Assembly: GCF_036242395.1 (NCBI RefSeq)
Contig: NZ_CP108458.1
Span: 4,030,001 to 4,094,000, forward strand
Reading direction: 5' to 3'
DNA from: Kitasatospora sp. NBC_01266
GTDB taxonomy: Bacteria > Actinomycetota > Actinomycetes > Streptomycetales > Streptomycetaceae
DNA: 64,000 bases
Below the pieces are notes generated by a model, which ran no database searches, had not been told where the DNA came from, and saw nothing but the letters and a program-made list of their open reading frames with translations. Position 1 is the stretch's first letter, and every line of letters starts with the position of its first letter. The position numbers were made by a program, and so were the translations under genes. Below are positions 6,291-14,618 of this stretch, piece after piece.

Positions 6291-7295
6291 GACACCACCG
6301 AGAACGCCGACATCGTAGGCGGTGCCGAGAACTCCGGACCGGAGACCGCACCGAATGCCGCGCCGCGCGACAGCACGATTGTCCCGCACACGACCGAACG
6401 GTCCGCCCCGACCGCGACGGGCGGCACGACCATGGCGGCGGACGGCACGCCGACCGTCGCCGATCACCCCGCCCCGGAGAGAACAGCCGCCGCCTTCACC
6501 CGCACGGCGGCGTTCTTCGACCTCGACAAGACGATCATCGCGAAGTCCAGCGCACTCGCGTTCAGTCGACCCTTCTACCAGGGCGGTCTGATCAACCGTC
6601 GGGCCGTGCTGAAGAGCGCCTACGCCCAGTTCGTCTTCCTGGTCGGAGGCGCGGACCACGACCAGATGGAGAAGATGCGGCAGTACCTCTCCGCCCTGAC
6701 GCGGGGCTGGAACGTGCAGCAGGTCCGCGAGATCGTCGCCGAGACCCTGCACGGCCTGATCGACCCGATCATCTACGAGGAGGCCGCCGCGCTGATCGAG
6801 CAACACCACGCCGCCGGACGGGATGTGGTGATCGTCAGCAGCTCCGGCGCCGAGGTCGTCGAGCCGATCGGCGCCCTGCTCGGCGCCGACCATGTGATCG
6901 CCACCCGGCTGGCGATCGAGGACGGCTGCTACACCGGCGAGATCGAGTACTACGCGTATGCCGAGAACAAGGCCGCAGCGATCCGCGAGTTGGCCGAGCG
7001 CAAGGGCTACAACCTGGCCGACAGCTATGCGTACAGCGACTCGATCACCGATCTGCCGCTGCTCTCGGCGGTCGGGCGCCCGTCCGCCGTCAATCCGGAC
7101 CGCAGCCTGCGCAAGGAGGCCGTCGCCCGGGACTGGCCGGTCCTGGTCTTCGACCGCCCGATCGAACTCCACCGCCGACTGCCCGAGTTCAAGACGCCGA
7201 GCCGCAGCGTACTGGCGACGGCGGCGGTCGGCGCCGCGTGCCTGAGCGCCGCACTGGTCTGGCAGTTGGCCAAACGGCGGCGCCCAACCGGTTGA
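6288..7295 (+). CDS. HAD-IB family phosphatase (morphological differentiation-associated type)
   Basis: A 335-residue HAD-superfamily IB hydrolase. Motif I is FFDLDKT with D78 and D80. Motif II is in DVVIVSSSG. A later motif YAYSDSITDLPLL supplies the acidic metal ligands. A hydrophobic C-terminal segment (VLATAAVGAACLSAALVWQL) followed by KRR suggests a membrane tail. The first ~70 residues are Ala/Thr/Pro-rich and likely disordered. Relatives in this chromosomal place are called CicA-like or 'morphological differentiation-associated' proteins. The substrate is unknown; phosphoserine-like or phospholipid substrates are the family norm. The start is GTG at 6288, apparently leaderless; a later ATG is possible. 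Confidence 0.8.
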   Translation: MDTTENADIVGGAENSGPETAPNAAPRDSTIVPHTTERSAPTATGGTTMAADGTPTVADHPAPERTAAAFTRTAAFFDLDKTIIAKSSALAFSRPFYQGGLINRRAVLKSAYAQFVFLVGGADHDQMEKMRQYLSALTRGWNVQQVREIVAETLHGLIDPIIYEEAAALIEQHHAAGRDVVIVSSSGAEVVEPIGALLGADHVIATRLAIEDGCYTGEIEYYAYAENKAAAIRELAERKGYNLADSYAYSDSITDLPLLSAVGRPSAVNPDRSLRKEAVARDWPVLVFDRPIELHRRLPEFKTPSRSVLATAAVGAACLSAALVWQLAKRRRPTG

Positions 7296-7798
7296 CCGAT
7301 CGATCCGTCGGCGAGATCCACTGGCCGACACGATCGGCCAACCAGCCATGCTGCCGAACAGTCAGTCCATGCCAAAACGGGCGAAAGGTAAAGAATTCGC
7401 CCTTCGAGTTCCGTTTGTCATGGATCCGAGATACAAAGGACTCACGGCCCGCGTGACCCGGAAGGACCCGAAGAGGTCAGACCGACACCGCAGTTCAGGC
7501 CCCACGGACCGCGTACAACCTCCGAGCACCCACGTGCCGCCGACCCGCGATACGGGCCGCCGCACCAGGCGAACGGGCTGGATCCCCGCCTGATGGGCAT
7601 ATCCGGTGCACGCATGGTCACCCGGACCGTTGTACCAGCGGCGACATCAGCAGTCAGGATGTCGCCGCAACTCTCTTCGCGGGCCTGCCGCCTGCCCGGC
7701 ACACCCGGGCCCGCCGCCTCCCGGCCCGTTGACGCCCGCCACGGAGCCCGTCGCGACGTCGCCCCCCCGCTCGCGCGACGCCACCCGCATCTCGCCGC
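7296..7798. other. Convergent gap with a hairpin, no gene seen
   Basis: 503 bases between the convergent HAD and Fic-like genes. TGGCCGA...TCGGCCA (about 7322-7339) is a weak stem. The main structure is the hairpin at 7638-7668. No open frame has convincing codon bias together with a ribosome site. Confidence 0.6.
7638..7668. terminator. Bidirectional hairpin between HAD and Fic-like genes
   Basis: GCGGCGACATC pairs with GATGTCGCCGC, 11 bp perfect, with a 9-base loop. It is placed between two convergent genes. Confidence 0.55.
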
Positions 7799-8731
7799 TC
7801 AGGCCATCCCTCGCTGCATCGCCTCACACACCGCCGTGCTCTCCCGGACGCCGAGTCGCAGTGCCAGCCCGCAATGCGCGATCCAGCGCGCCAGACCCTC
7901 GGGCGTGCCGGTGAGGTAAGCCGCCAGCGCCGCACGGTAGGCCGCGGTACCGAGTTCGACCAGACCCACCTCCGCCGGGCAGATCGCCTTCGGGTCAAGG
8001 CCCTCGGCAATCAACACGATGCGCTGCGCGGCCCTGGCCACCAGGCCGTTGTGACTCTCGAACGGTCGCAACGCCAGGAGCTCGCCGTGCACCACCGCAG
8101 CGGTCACCAGCGCGGGCGCGCCGCCCTGGGCACCCGACGTCCGGGTCGCCAGCAACTGCGCGAGCTGGTCCAGGCGGGCGGCCACCTCGGCGGCGGACGG
8201 AGCCGGAGGCAACACAGCGGCCACCTGGCTACCGACCACTCCCCCGGCCGGTGGCGAGGCGGGTGCCAGCGGGTCGATGGGTGCAGCCACACCGTCCACC
8301 GGCGCCAGCTCCAGCGGGAAGAGCTCCTCGACGGGTTCACCCTCCCGCCGCGGCCTACCGGCCGCAGGGCTCGCGTCACCGGCGGCCAGTAGATGCAGCC
8401 GCGCCAGCACCTGCAGCGGAGAGGTCCGCCACACACTCAGCAACTGGCCCGCTTCCGCCGAGATCCGCAGCGCGCCGCCGACGATGCGCTCGTCGGCGCC
8501 GGCGCTGAAGTCGCTGCGTCGGCGCACCTCCTCCAGCGGCCAGTCGGCACCGGCCAGCGCGGCCGACGCCCTGGCCCCGCGCAGCGCGGACTCCGAGGTG
8601 ACCTCGGCCGCACGGCGCCGCATGACGCGGTGGCCGTAGAGCCGGTCAACGACCTTACGGACCTCGGCGACGGACTCGGGCACCCCGGCAAGCGCGGCCA
8701 GCGGGGCAAGCGGATCAGTTCCAGTGCTCAC
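7799..8731 (-). CDS. Fic-fold protein with a degenerate active-site motif
   Basis: A 310-residue protein. The region ALVTAAVVHGELLALRPF, then ESHNGLVARAAQRIVL, aligns with the Fic core where HPFxxGNGRxxR is expected. Here the catalytic His is Arg (LRPF), GN is HN and GR is GL, so AMPylation activity is unlikely. The N-terminal part (RRAAEVTSESALRGARASAALAG) resembles the helical inhibitory region of Fic proteins. Annotations of such Streptomyces proteins as oxidoreductase are not supported by any motif I see. It begins at GTG 8731, divergent from the ATPase gene at 8928 and sharing a 196-base promoter region with it. Confidence 0.7.
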   Translation of the reverse strand: MSTGTDPLAPLAALAGVPESVAEVRKVVDRLYGHRVMRRRAAEVTSESALRGARASAALAGADWPLEEVRRRSDFSAGADERIVGGALRISAEAGQLLSVWRTSPLQVLARLHLLAAGDASPAAGRPRREGEPVEELFPLELAPVDGVAAPIDPLAPASPPAGGVVGSQVAAVLPPAPSAAEVAARLDQLAQLLATRTSGAQGGAPALVTAAVVHGELLALRPFESHNGLVARAAQRIVLIAEGLDPKAICPAEVGLVELGTAAYRAALAAYLTGTPEGLARWIAHCGLALRLGVRESTAVCEAMQRGMA

Positions 8732-8859
8732 CTACCCGAGAGTAACGACCCTCCCGCCCAGGACCGCACAGCAACCCCGGCTTCACCCGTTCGAGGCAAT
8801 CCGCGCTTCCCTTCGACACGGCAGCCCAAACCCCTACTACGATGTCAACTATCGGACAC

Positions 8860-8872
8860 GATAACGATTATC
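8860..8872. promoter_or_regulatory. Fur-family-like palindrome
   Basis: GATAACGATTATC is a 5-3-5 inverted repeat in an unusually AT-rich stretch. It resembles the GATAATGATTATC half of Fur-family boxes and lies 55 bases before the CooC-like gene and 129 bases before the Fic-like gene. Binding by Fur, Zur or a relative is inferred from resemblance only. Confidence 0.45.
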
Positions 8873-8927
8873 AAAAAGTTCGCCGAGGCCCGTGCGGCGA
8901 TCGACGGACCGAGAGCCGGGAGTCCAG

Positions 8928-10001
8928 ATGAAGATCGCCTTCGTCGGCAAGGGCGGCAGCGGCAAGACCACGCTGTCGGCACTGTTCATCCGCCATCTGG
9001 CCGCCGCAGGGCGACCGGTGATCGCGGTGGACGCCGACATCAACCAGCATCTGGGCCCGGCACTCGGCCTGACAGATGATCAGGCTGCTCAACTCCCCTC
9101 ACTCGGGGCCCACCTGCCCGAGATCAAGGAGTACCTTCGGGGCAGCAATCCGCGCATCGTGTCCGCCGCGGAGATGATCAAGACCACTCCGCCAGGCCGC
9201 GGCTCGCGCCTGCTGCGCATCGTCGAGGAGAATCCCGTGTACGCCGCCTGCGCCCGCCCGGTGGCGCTGGACGAGGGCTCGGTCCGCCTGCTGGCCACTG
9301 GCGCCTTCACCGAGGAGGACCTCGGCGTGGCCTGCTATCACTCCAAGGTCGGCGCAGTGGAGTTGCTGCTCAACCACCTGGTCGACGGCCCGGACGAGTA
9401 CGTGGTCACGGACATGACCGCGGGCTCCGACTCCTTCGCCTCAGGTCTCTTCACCCGCTTCGACCTCACTTTCCTGGTGGCCGAACCCACCCGCAAGGGC
9501 ATCTCGGTCTACCGCCAGTACAAGGAGTACGCCCGGGACTTCGGTGTCGCCCTGCGGGTGGTCGGCAACAAGGTCCAGGGGGCGGACGATCTCGCGTACC
9601 TGCAACGGGAGGTGGGCGACGATCTGCTGGCTGTCGTCGGCCATTCCGAGTGGGTCCGCAGTCTCGAGCGGGGCACCGCGCCGGCGCTCGACTCGCTGGA
9701 GCCGGCAAATCGCGCTGTTCTGCAGGTCCTGCGCGAGGAGTTGGACGCCGCCTTCCCCCGCCGAGACCCCCAGCGGTACACCGCGCAAGCAGTGGACTTC
9801 CACCTGCGCAACGCCGAGAGCTGGGGCAATGCCAAGGCAGGCGTCGACCTCGCCACCCAGGTCGACCCATCCTTCGTACTCGATCAGGCCGCACTCGACC
9901 GGGCCATGACGGAGCAGGCGGTGGCGGGGCGGACCGACGGCACCCGGGCAGTGCTCGACCCGGCCGAAGCCAGTATCGACCCGGCCGGCGCTCACGTCTG
10001 A
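8928..10001 (+). CDS. CooC/MinD-type P-loop ATPase
   Basis: A 357-residue protein starting MKIAFVGKGGSGKTTLSALF, a deviant Walker A (KGGxGKT) as in CooC, NifH and MinD. VIAVDADINQHLG is the Walker A-prime region and EYVVTDMTAGSD the Walker B region. CooC proteins help insert nickel in carbon monoxide dehydrogenase; no CODH gene is nearby, so the client protein is unknown. ATG at 8928 has GGGAG at 7 bases. The C-terminal ~100 residues (after FHLRNAESWGNA) are extra to MinD. It is followed by a strong terminator. Confidence 0.75.
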   Translation: MKIAFVGKGGSGKTTLSALFIRHLAAAGRPVIAVDADINQHLGPALGLTDDQAAQLPSLGAHLPEIKEYLRGSNPRIVSAAEMIKTTPPGRGSRLLRIVEENPVYAACARPVALDEGSVRLLATGAFTEEDLGVACYHSKVGAVELLLNHLVDGPDEYVVTDMTAGSDSFASGLFTRFDLTFLVAEPTRKGISVYRQYKEYARDFGVALRVVGNKVQGADDLAYLQREVGDDLLAVVGHSEWVRSLERGTAPALDSLEPANRAVLQVLREELDAAFPRRDPQRYTAQAVDFHLRNAESWGNAKAGVDLATQVDPSFVLDQAALDRAMTEQAVAGRTDGTRAVLDPAEASIDPAGAHV

Positions 10002-10013
10002 CGCCACATCGGT

Positions 10014-10059
10014 CAAGGGGCCGGGTTCGCAACCACGGGGTTGCGAGCCCGGCCCCTTG
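10014..10059 (+). terminator. Strong terminator after the CooC-like gene
   Basis: The two arms start CAAGGGGCCGGG and end CCGGCCCCTTG; a further inner stem GTTCGCAACC/GGGTTGCGAGC closes on a short ACG-containing loop. About 20 pairs in total. Confidence 0.85.
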
Positions 10060-10446
10060 GCTTCCCCCGTGCCACACACCACGCCTGGCGCCCGGGACCG
10101 GCCGACAGCGCAACTGGGCAGCTGGGCAAGCGACGACTCGGGCAGCCCGCAGGGACGGCGGGGCGCTGTCACGATCCCGCGCGCCACCCACAGGAGTGAA
10201 TCTCAGCAACAGGACTCCCGCACACACTTACGCTATGCGAAGCTTCCATTACTCACAGTTTACCAAGTCTTGGCGTGCGAGATCGATGGCCAGTGAGCCG
10301 CACCGTGCCTGCCGGCGCAGTGCTCGTGGCCGTCCCAGCCCGCTGCCGCACCTCCCGGGCAGCCGTTCCGATCATCCGCATCAGCGACGGACTTGGCCGT
10401 AGCAACGGACTCGACGGTGTTCGTTCTCCTGGAAGGACAGGAAGCC
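10060..10446. other. Upstream region of the SulP-CA gene
   Basis: 387 bases without a gene. It includes an AT-richer stretch (about 10,230-10,265) likely to hold the promoter. I cannot assign a precise -10/-35 pair. Confidence 0.5.
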
Positions 10447-12762
10447 ATGGCCCTCGGCTCTGCCCCACCCCCACCGCGCACCGATGCCGAGAGCCATGCA
10501 CCGCCCCCGGCCTCGGCGGGCAGTACCGCCCGGTTCCGGATGCCGGGCGCACAGGATCTGACGGCCTCCCTGGTGGTGTTCGTCTTCGCTCTTCCGTTCT
10601 CACTCGGCATCGCGCTGGCCAGCGGGGCACCGCTGACAGCGGGTCTGGTCGCGGCCGCCGTGGGCGGGATCACGGCCGGGCTGCTCGGTGGGACGCCGCT
10701 TCAGGTGACCGGACCCTCAGCTGCCCTGACCGTGATCACCGCCGAGCTGATCACTCGTTACGGCTGGCAAGCCACCTGCGGGATCACGCTCGCGGCCGGC
10801 CTGCTGCAGTTCCTGTTCGGGGCCCTACGGATGGCCAGGTCCGCTCTCGCGGTGTCCCCCGCCGTGGTGCACGGGATGCTCGCCGGGGTCGGCATCACGA
10901 TCGCCATCGCCCAGTTCCACGTGGTCCTCGGCGGCTCACCGCAGGGCTCCGCACTGGCCAATCTCAGCGCCCTGCCGGCCCAGCTGTCCGGGCCGCATCC
11001 ACCTGCACTCGCCGTGGGCCTGTTGGCAATCGCGGTCCTCGGCGGGTGGCCGAGGCTGCACCGGCTGCCCGGATCCGCCGGACGGATCGGCGCCCTGCTC
11101 GGCCGGGTTCCCGCCGCCCTGGTCGCGGTGGCCGCCGGCACGGCGCTGGCCATGGCCTTCGACTTTCGACTCGCCCGGGTGGAGCTCGCCGGCTGGGGGG
11201 AGCACGATCTCGCCACCCTCCCGCACGGTTCGCTGCTCGCGCTGCTCGGCGTGACGCTGACCGTCACGGCGGTGGGGAGCGTCGAGTCGCTGCTCTGCGC
11301 CGTCGCCGTCGACCGACAGAGCGGCCGACCCGGCGACCTCAACCGCGAGTTGCGTGGCCAGGGACTGGCGAATCTCCTCAGCGGAGCGCTCGGCGGTCTG
11401 CCGGTGGCCGGTGGCGCGATTCGCAGCTCGGCCAATATCCAAGCGGGTGCGCGCAGTCGCCGGGCCGCTGTCTTGCAGGGCTGCTGGGTGCTCCTGGCAG
11501 CCGTGGCGCTGACCGGCGGGCTGCGCAGAATCCCGCTCGCCGCCCTGGCCGCGCTGGTCATGGTGGTAGGCATTCAGATGGTGAGCGCCGCGCACATCCG
11601 CAGGGTCCATCGGCACCGGGAGTTCGCGGTCTACCTCGCCACCGTCCTCGGCGTGGTGCTGCTCGGCGTCCCCCTCGGGGTCGCGGCCGGTGCGGCGATG
11701 ACCGCACTGCTCGCCCTGTACCGGCTCAGCCGGGCCCACATCGACCTGATCGACTATCAGGACGGCTCGTACGAACTGCGCACACACGGGCCGCTGACCT
11801 TCCTGGCGGTGCCCAGGCTGACCGGGGCGCTCGCCTCGATCCCGCTCGGCACCGCCGTCACGATCCGCCACGACGGGGCCTTCCTCGATCATTCCGCCTA
11901 CGGGGCCCTGCGGAGCTGGCGCAGCGAGCGCGTCGCGCAGGGCGACCAGGTCGTCATGCTGACCGACCGTCATGACGAACCGGTGCTGGACCCGGACGGC
12001 ACGGTGGGCTCCGCCGAGGGCTCCCGACCACACCGCTGCCGAGCCTGGACGCCGTGGGTGGGTCATCACTGCATCGACCAGGAGGACGACCCGCACGGTC
12101 GGCTGCTCAACGGTGTGCGCGGATTCCAGGCGTACACCGCCCCCCTGGTCAGACCGGAACTGGCCCGGCTCGCCCGGGAAGGCCAGACGCCCTCTCAGCT
12201 CTTCCTGACCTGTGCCGACTCCCGGCTGGTCACCAGCATGATCACCAGCAGCGGCCCGGGCGACCTCTTCACCGTCCGCAATGTCGGCAACCTGGTCCCG
12301 GCCCCACACGAGCCGGGCGCGGCCGACGATTCGGTGGCCGCCGCCGTGCAGTACGCGGTCGACGTGCTGGGGGTGGGCAGCATCACGGTCTGCGGGCACT
12401 CCGAGTGCGGCGCGATGAAGGCCCTGCTGGACGGCGTCCACGAGCAGCCCGGGCGGCCGACACCGCTGGCCCGCTGGCTGCGCAACGGTCGAGGCTCGCT
12501 GGCCCGGCTGGCCCGGGTTCCGGCGGAGTTCACGGATCGTCCGGTCGCCGACCGGGTCGAGCAGTTGTGCATTACCAACGTGGTTCAGCAACTGGACCAG
12601 CTGATGACCAACCCGACGGTCGAACGTCGGGTACTCGACGGCAGCCTGCGCCTGATCGGCATGTACTTCGACTTCGCCACCGCACAGACCTACGTTCTCG
12701 ACCAAGCCACCGGGAGGTTCACCGCCGTCATCGGCACCCGCGAGATCGCGAGTGCCGCCTGA
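10447..12762 (+). CDS. SulP-type anion transporter fused to beta-carbonic anhydrase
   Basis: A 771-residue membrane protein. Residues ~30-430 are a SulP permease (DLTASLVVFVFALPFSLGIAL, then GLLGGTPLQVTGPSAALTV). A STAS-like segment follows (~445-535). A beta-class carbonic anhydrase ends the protein, with zinc ligands C589 and D591 in CADSR and H651 and C654 in GHSECGAM. Such fusions are thought to couple bicarbonate uptake to its interconversion with CO2; cytoplasmic placement of the CA follows from the C-terminal STAS side. ATG at 10447 has AGGA upstream and is preferred to an upstream frame extension. All zinc residues are present, so the CA should be active. Confidence 0.85.
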   Translation: MALGSAPPPPRTDAESHAPPPASAGSTARFRMPGAQDLTASLVVFVFALPFSLGIALASGAPLTAGLVAAAVGGITAGLLGGTPLQVTGPSAALTVITAELITRYGWQATCGITLAAGLLQFLFGALRMARSALAVSPAVVHGMLAGVGITIAIAQFHVVLGGSPQGSALANLSALPAQLSGPHPPALAVGLLAIAVLGGWPRLHRLPGSAGRIGALLGRVPAALVAVAAGTALAMAFDFRLARVELAGWGEHDLATLPHGSLLALLGVTLTVTAVGSVESLLCAVAVDRQSGRPGDLNRELRGQGLANLLSGALGGLPVAGGAIRSSANIQAGARSRRAAVLQGCWVLLAAVALTGGLRRIPLAALAALVMVVGIQMVSAAHIRRVHRHREFAVYLATVLGVVLLGVPLGVAAGAAMTALLALYRLSRAHIDLIDYQDGSYELRTHGPLTFLAVPRLTGALASIPLGTAVTIRHDGAFLDHSAYGALRSWRSERVAQGDQVVMLTDRHDEPVLDPDGTVGSAEGSRPHRCRAWTPWVGHHCIDQEDDPHGRLLNGVRGFQAYTAPLVRPELARLAREGQTPSQLFLTCADSRLVTSMITSSGPGDLFTVRNVGNLVPAPHEPGAADDSVAAAVQYAVDVLGVGSITVCGHSECGAMKALLDGVHEQPGRPTPLARWLRNGRGSLARLARVPAEFTDRPVADRVEQLCITNVVQQLDQLMTNPTVERRVLDGSLRLIGMYFDFATAQTYVLDQATGRFTAVIGTREIASAA

Positions 12763-12809
12763 CGTCGGTGCCGGACCAGCGGCATCCGCCCGCTCGGCGG
12801 TACGACTGC

Positions 12810-12838
12810 GGGTGGTGGCCCGGCCCAGGCCACCACCC
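12810..12838. terminator. Bidirectional terminator between SulP-CA and chitinase
   Basis: GGGTGGTGGCC pairs perfectly with GGCCACCACCC (11 bp, 7-base loop) between two convergent genes. Confidence 0.8.
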
Positions 12839-12851
12839 AGCTACCGCGAGG

Positions 12852-13796
12852 TCAGCCGGCGATCTTGTTGAAGATCTTGGAGTAGGCGTAGCCCGTGCCC
12901 TTGTCGTAGCCGTCGACCTCCCAGAAGGACAGCTCCTGGACGCCCTTGGCAGCGGCGAAGCTCTCCAGGGTCGCGGCGTTGGCCTGGGTGAAGTTCTCGT
13001 TGTCATCGTTCCGGCCGGCGATCGGGGTCAGCCCCAGCCTTCCCCAGGCCTGGGCCGATGTGCCCCCGTAGAGCCCGGCCAGCTGCCCGTGAGTCGCGTT
13101 GGCCGCCGATTCGGCGTCCTTCAGGGCGTTCTGCCCGTCGCCGAAGTCCATGGTCATGATGTTGACCAGGCTGACCTGGACGCCCTTGCTCTTGGCGTCC
13201 TTGAGCAGGTTCAGAGCGTTCGACTCCAGCCCGGTGGGGTCCACCGGGACGGTGAAGTCGATCCGCACCGAGGGGTTGGCCTTCTGGAGTGCCGCCAGGG
13301 CCTGGTCGCGGCGGGAGTTTGACGCCGTGTCGTCCAGGACGTTCCCTTCTATGTCGAAGTCGAGCCTGGTGACACCGTAGGTCTTGACGACATTGGCGTA
13401 GGCGGCGGTCAGCGCGGAGACCGAGGTGCAGGTCTGAGCGAGCTCTCCGCCGGCCTCGCCGCCGAAGGAGATGATCACGTTGCCGCCGGCCGACTTGAGC
13501 GCGTTGACCTGTGAGGTGAAGGCTCCGAGCGAGTCGTTGTTGTCCTCCCACATGGGGGTACAACCGGACTTCGGGGTAAGAAAGGCCAGGGTGTAGAACG
13601 GGTCACCGCTGGCCTTGTGATCGGCGGCCAGGTCACCCGCATCCGAACCACTGATCTGCAGGTACGGCGCGGCATAGCGGGCGGGGAAGGCAGCGGCGGC
13701 CGGCGTGACCGCCGCCTGGGCGGGAGTGGTGGCGAGGGCGAGAGTGATCGGCAGGACCGAGGCAGCGAGCGCGGCGAGCCGGAACTTCTTGTCCAT
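12852..13796 (-). CDS. Secreted family 18 chitinase
   Basis: A 314-residue protein with a signal peptide (MDKKFRLAALAASVLPITLA, cleavage likely after AQA at about 28). The GH18 active-site motif RLDFDIEG gives the catalytic E150 with the DxxDxDxE spacing. It has no carbohydrate-binding module and is a compact single-domain enzyme as in Streptomyces ChiD/ChiX-like proteins. Its role is hydrolysis of chitin outside the cell, feeding amino-sugar and acetate metabolism. ATG at 13796 is preceded by AAAGG in the leader. A 15-bp inverted repeat upstream (13908-13922) may be an operator. Confidence 0.85.
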   Translation of the reverse strand: MDKKFRLAALAASVLPITLALATTPAQAAVTPAAAAFPARYAAPYLQISGSDAGDLAADHKASGDPFYTLAFLTPKSGCTPMWEDNNDSLGAFTSQVNALKSAGGNVIISFGGEAGGELAQTCTSVSALTAAYANVVKTYGVTRLDFDIEGNVLDDTASNSRRDQALAALQKANPSVRIDFTVPVDPTGLESNALNLLKDAKSKGVQVSLVNIMTMDFGDGQNALKDAESAANATHGQLAGLYGGTSAQAWGRLGLTPIAGRNDDNENFTQANAATLESFAAAKGVQELSFWEVDGYDKGTGYAYSKIFNKIAG

Positions 13797-13907
13797 GACA
13801 ACCTTTCAGGCACATACCTGTCCCGTTCGCAGTGAAGCTCACCGAGGACGTACGGACGGGAGATGGCAGGCCAGGATGTGGGGGTCCATGTCAGTTAGTA
13901 AAGCTTC

Positions 13908-13922
13908 CTGACGTTAGGTCAG
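13908..13922. promoter_or_regulatory. 15-bp inverted repeat upstream of the chitinase
   Basis: CTGACGTTAGGTCAG is CTGAC-N5-GTCAG, about 110 bases before the chitinase start. A related GTCAGTTAG lies just to its left (about 13,890). It differs from the usual chitinase direct repeats and the DasR site, so the binding protein is unknown. Confidence 0.4.
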
Positions 13923-14035
13923 GATGGTGGCGCCGCCCCGAAGACCTGTCAAGGGTCCGCGCAGTCCCGTCCTCGGCAAGGGATTTGATCAGCACTGGCG
14001 CAGGAGCACTCGCCCGAAGGGCGCACGCAACGACA

Positions 14036-14060
14036 CGGCCCCGGCATCGCGCCGGGGCCG
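14036..14060 (-). terminator. Terminator after the permuted papain-like gene
   Basis: CGGCCCCGGC pairs with GCCGGGGCCG (10 bp, 5-base loop), 19 bases past the stop at 14079. Confidence 0.75.
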
Positions 14061-14078
14061 CGGACTAAGCAGGTCGGA

Positions 14079-14618
14079 TCAGCTGATCAGCCGGTAGAGG
14101 TCGGCCGGCGTGACGTAGCCGGGCCAGCGCCCGTCGCCGAAGAGGTGGATCCCGGCGTCCTGGTAGCACTGGTCGACCAACTGCGAGCAGATCTGGTGCC
14201 GCGTGTCGGCAACATAGCCCTTGAGCAGCGAACTGCCCGGCAGATGCACGCGGTGTGCGGCCAGCGCGGCGTAGTCGAGGAAGCTGTACGGCACCCGCAG
14301 ACAGCCCCGTGCAGCAGCGACGATCTCCACTCGTTGATCGTTCGTCAGTTGGATGTGACCGCTGGACCAGCGAATCAGATGCGTGTCGTACTCGGCCAGT
14401 GGCGCCTGCCGAGCCCCACCGGGTTGAGCTTCTATCACCTCGTCATCACCGACCAGGACGAAGGCATGTTCGTAGTTGGCGAAGCCGTCTCCGTTGAGCC
14501 ATTGACCCAAGCGGATCAGCCGACCGACCTCACCACCCATGCTCACCACGGCGAAGTCGCCAGGCCTCGGCAGCGGGATGGCAGTGGCAGGAGACGCAGT
14601 GGCAGGAGATTCCGACAT
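14079..14618 (-). CDS. Permuted papain-like (YiiX/YaeF, NlpC-P60 superfamily) enzyme
   Basis: A 179-residue protein with the circularly permuted NlpC/P60 order. The catalytic His comes first (H51 in YEHAFVLVGDD) and the Cys later (C144 in HQICSQLVDQC). RVPYSFLDYAALA between them matches the family's helical link. There is no clear signal peptide; the N-terminus is Ala/Thr/Pro-rich. Family members cleave amide or thioester bonds in cell-wall or lipid substrates; the substrate here is unknown. The start ATG at 14618 is one of two short options. The gene is alone, divergent from acsA with a long gap. Confidence 0.7.
   Translation of the reverse strand: MSESPATASPATAIPLPRPGDFAVVSMGGEVGRLIRLGQWLNGDGFANYEHAFVLVGDDEVIEAQPGGARQAPLAEYDTHLIRWSSGHIQLTNDQRVEIVAAARGCLRVPYSFLDYAALAAHRVHLPGSSLLKGYVADTRHQICSQLVDQCYQDAGIHLFGDGRWPGYVTPADLYRLIS

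Noticed and set aside
5974..6318. 115-codon frame from a GTG after TAGACT, upstream of the HAD gene
   Set aside because: It runs through a strong 12-bp hairpin, its composition is atypical, it has no ribosome site and it overlaps the HAD start.
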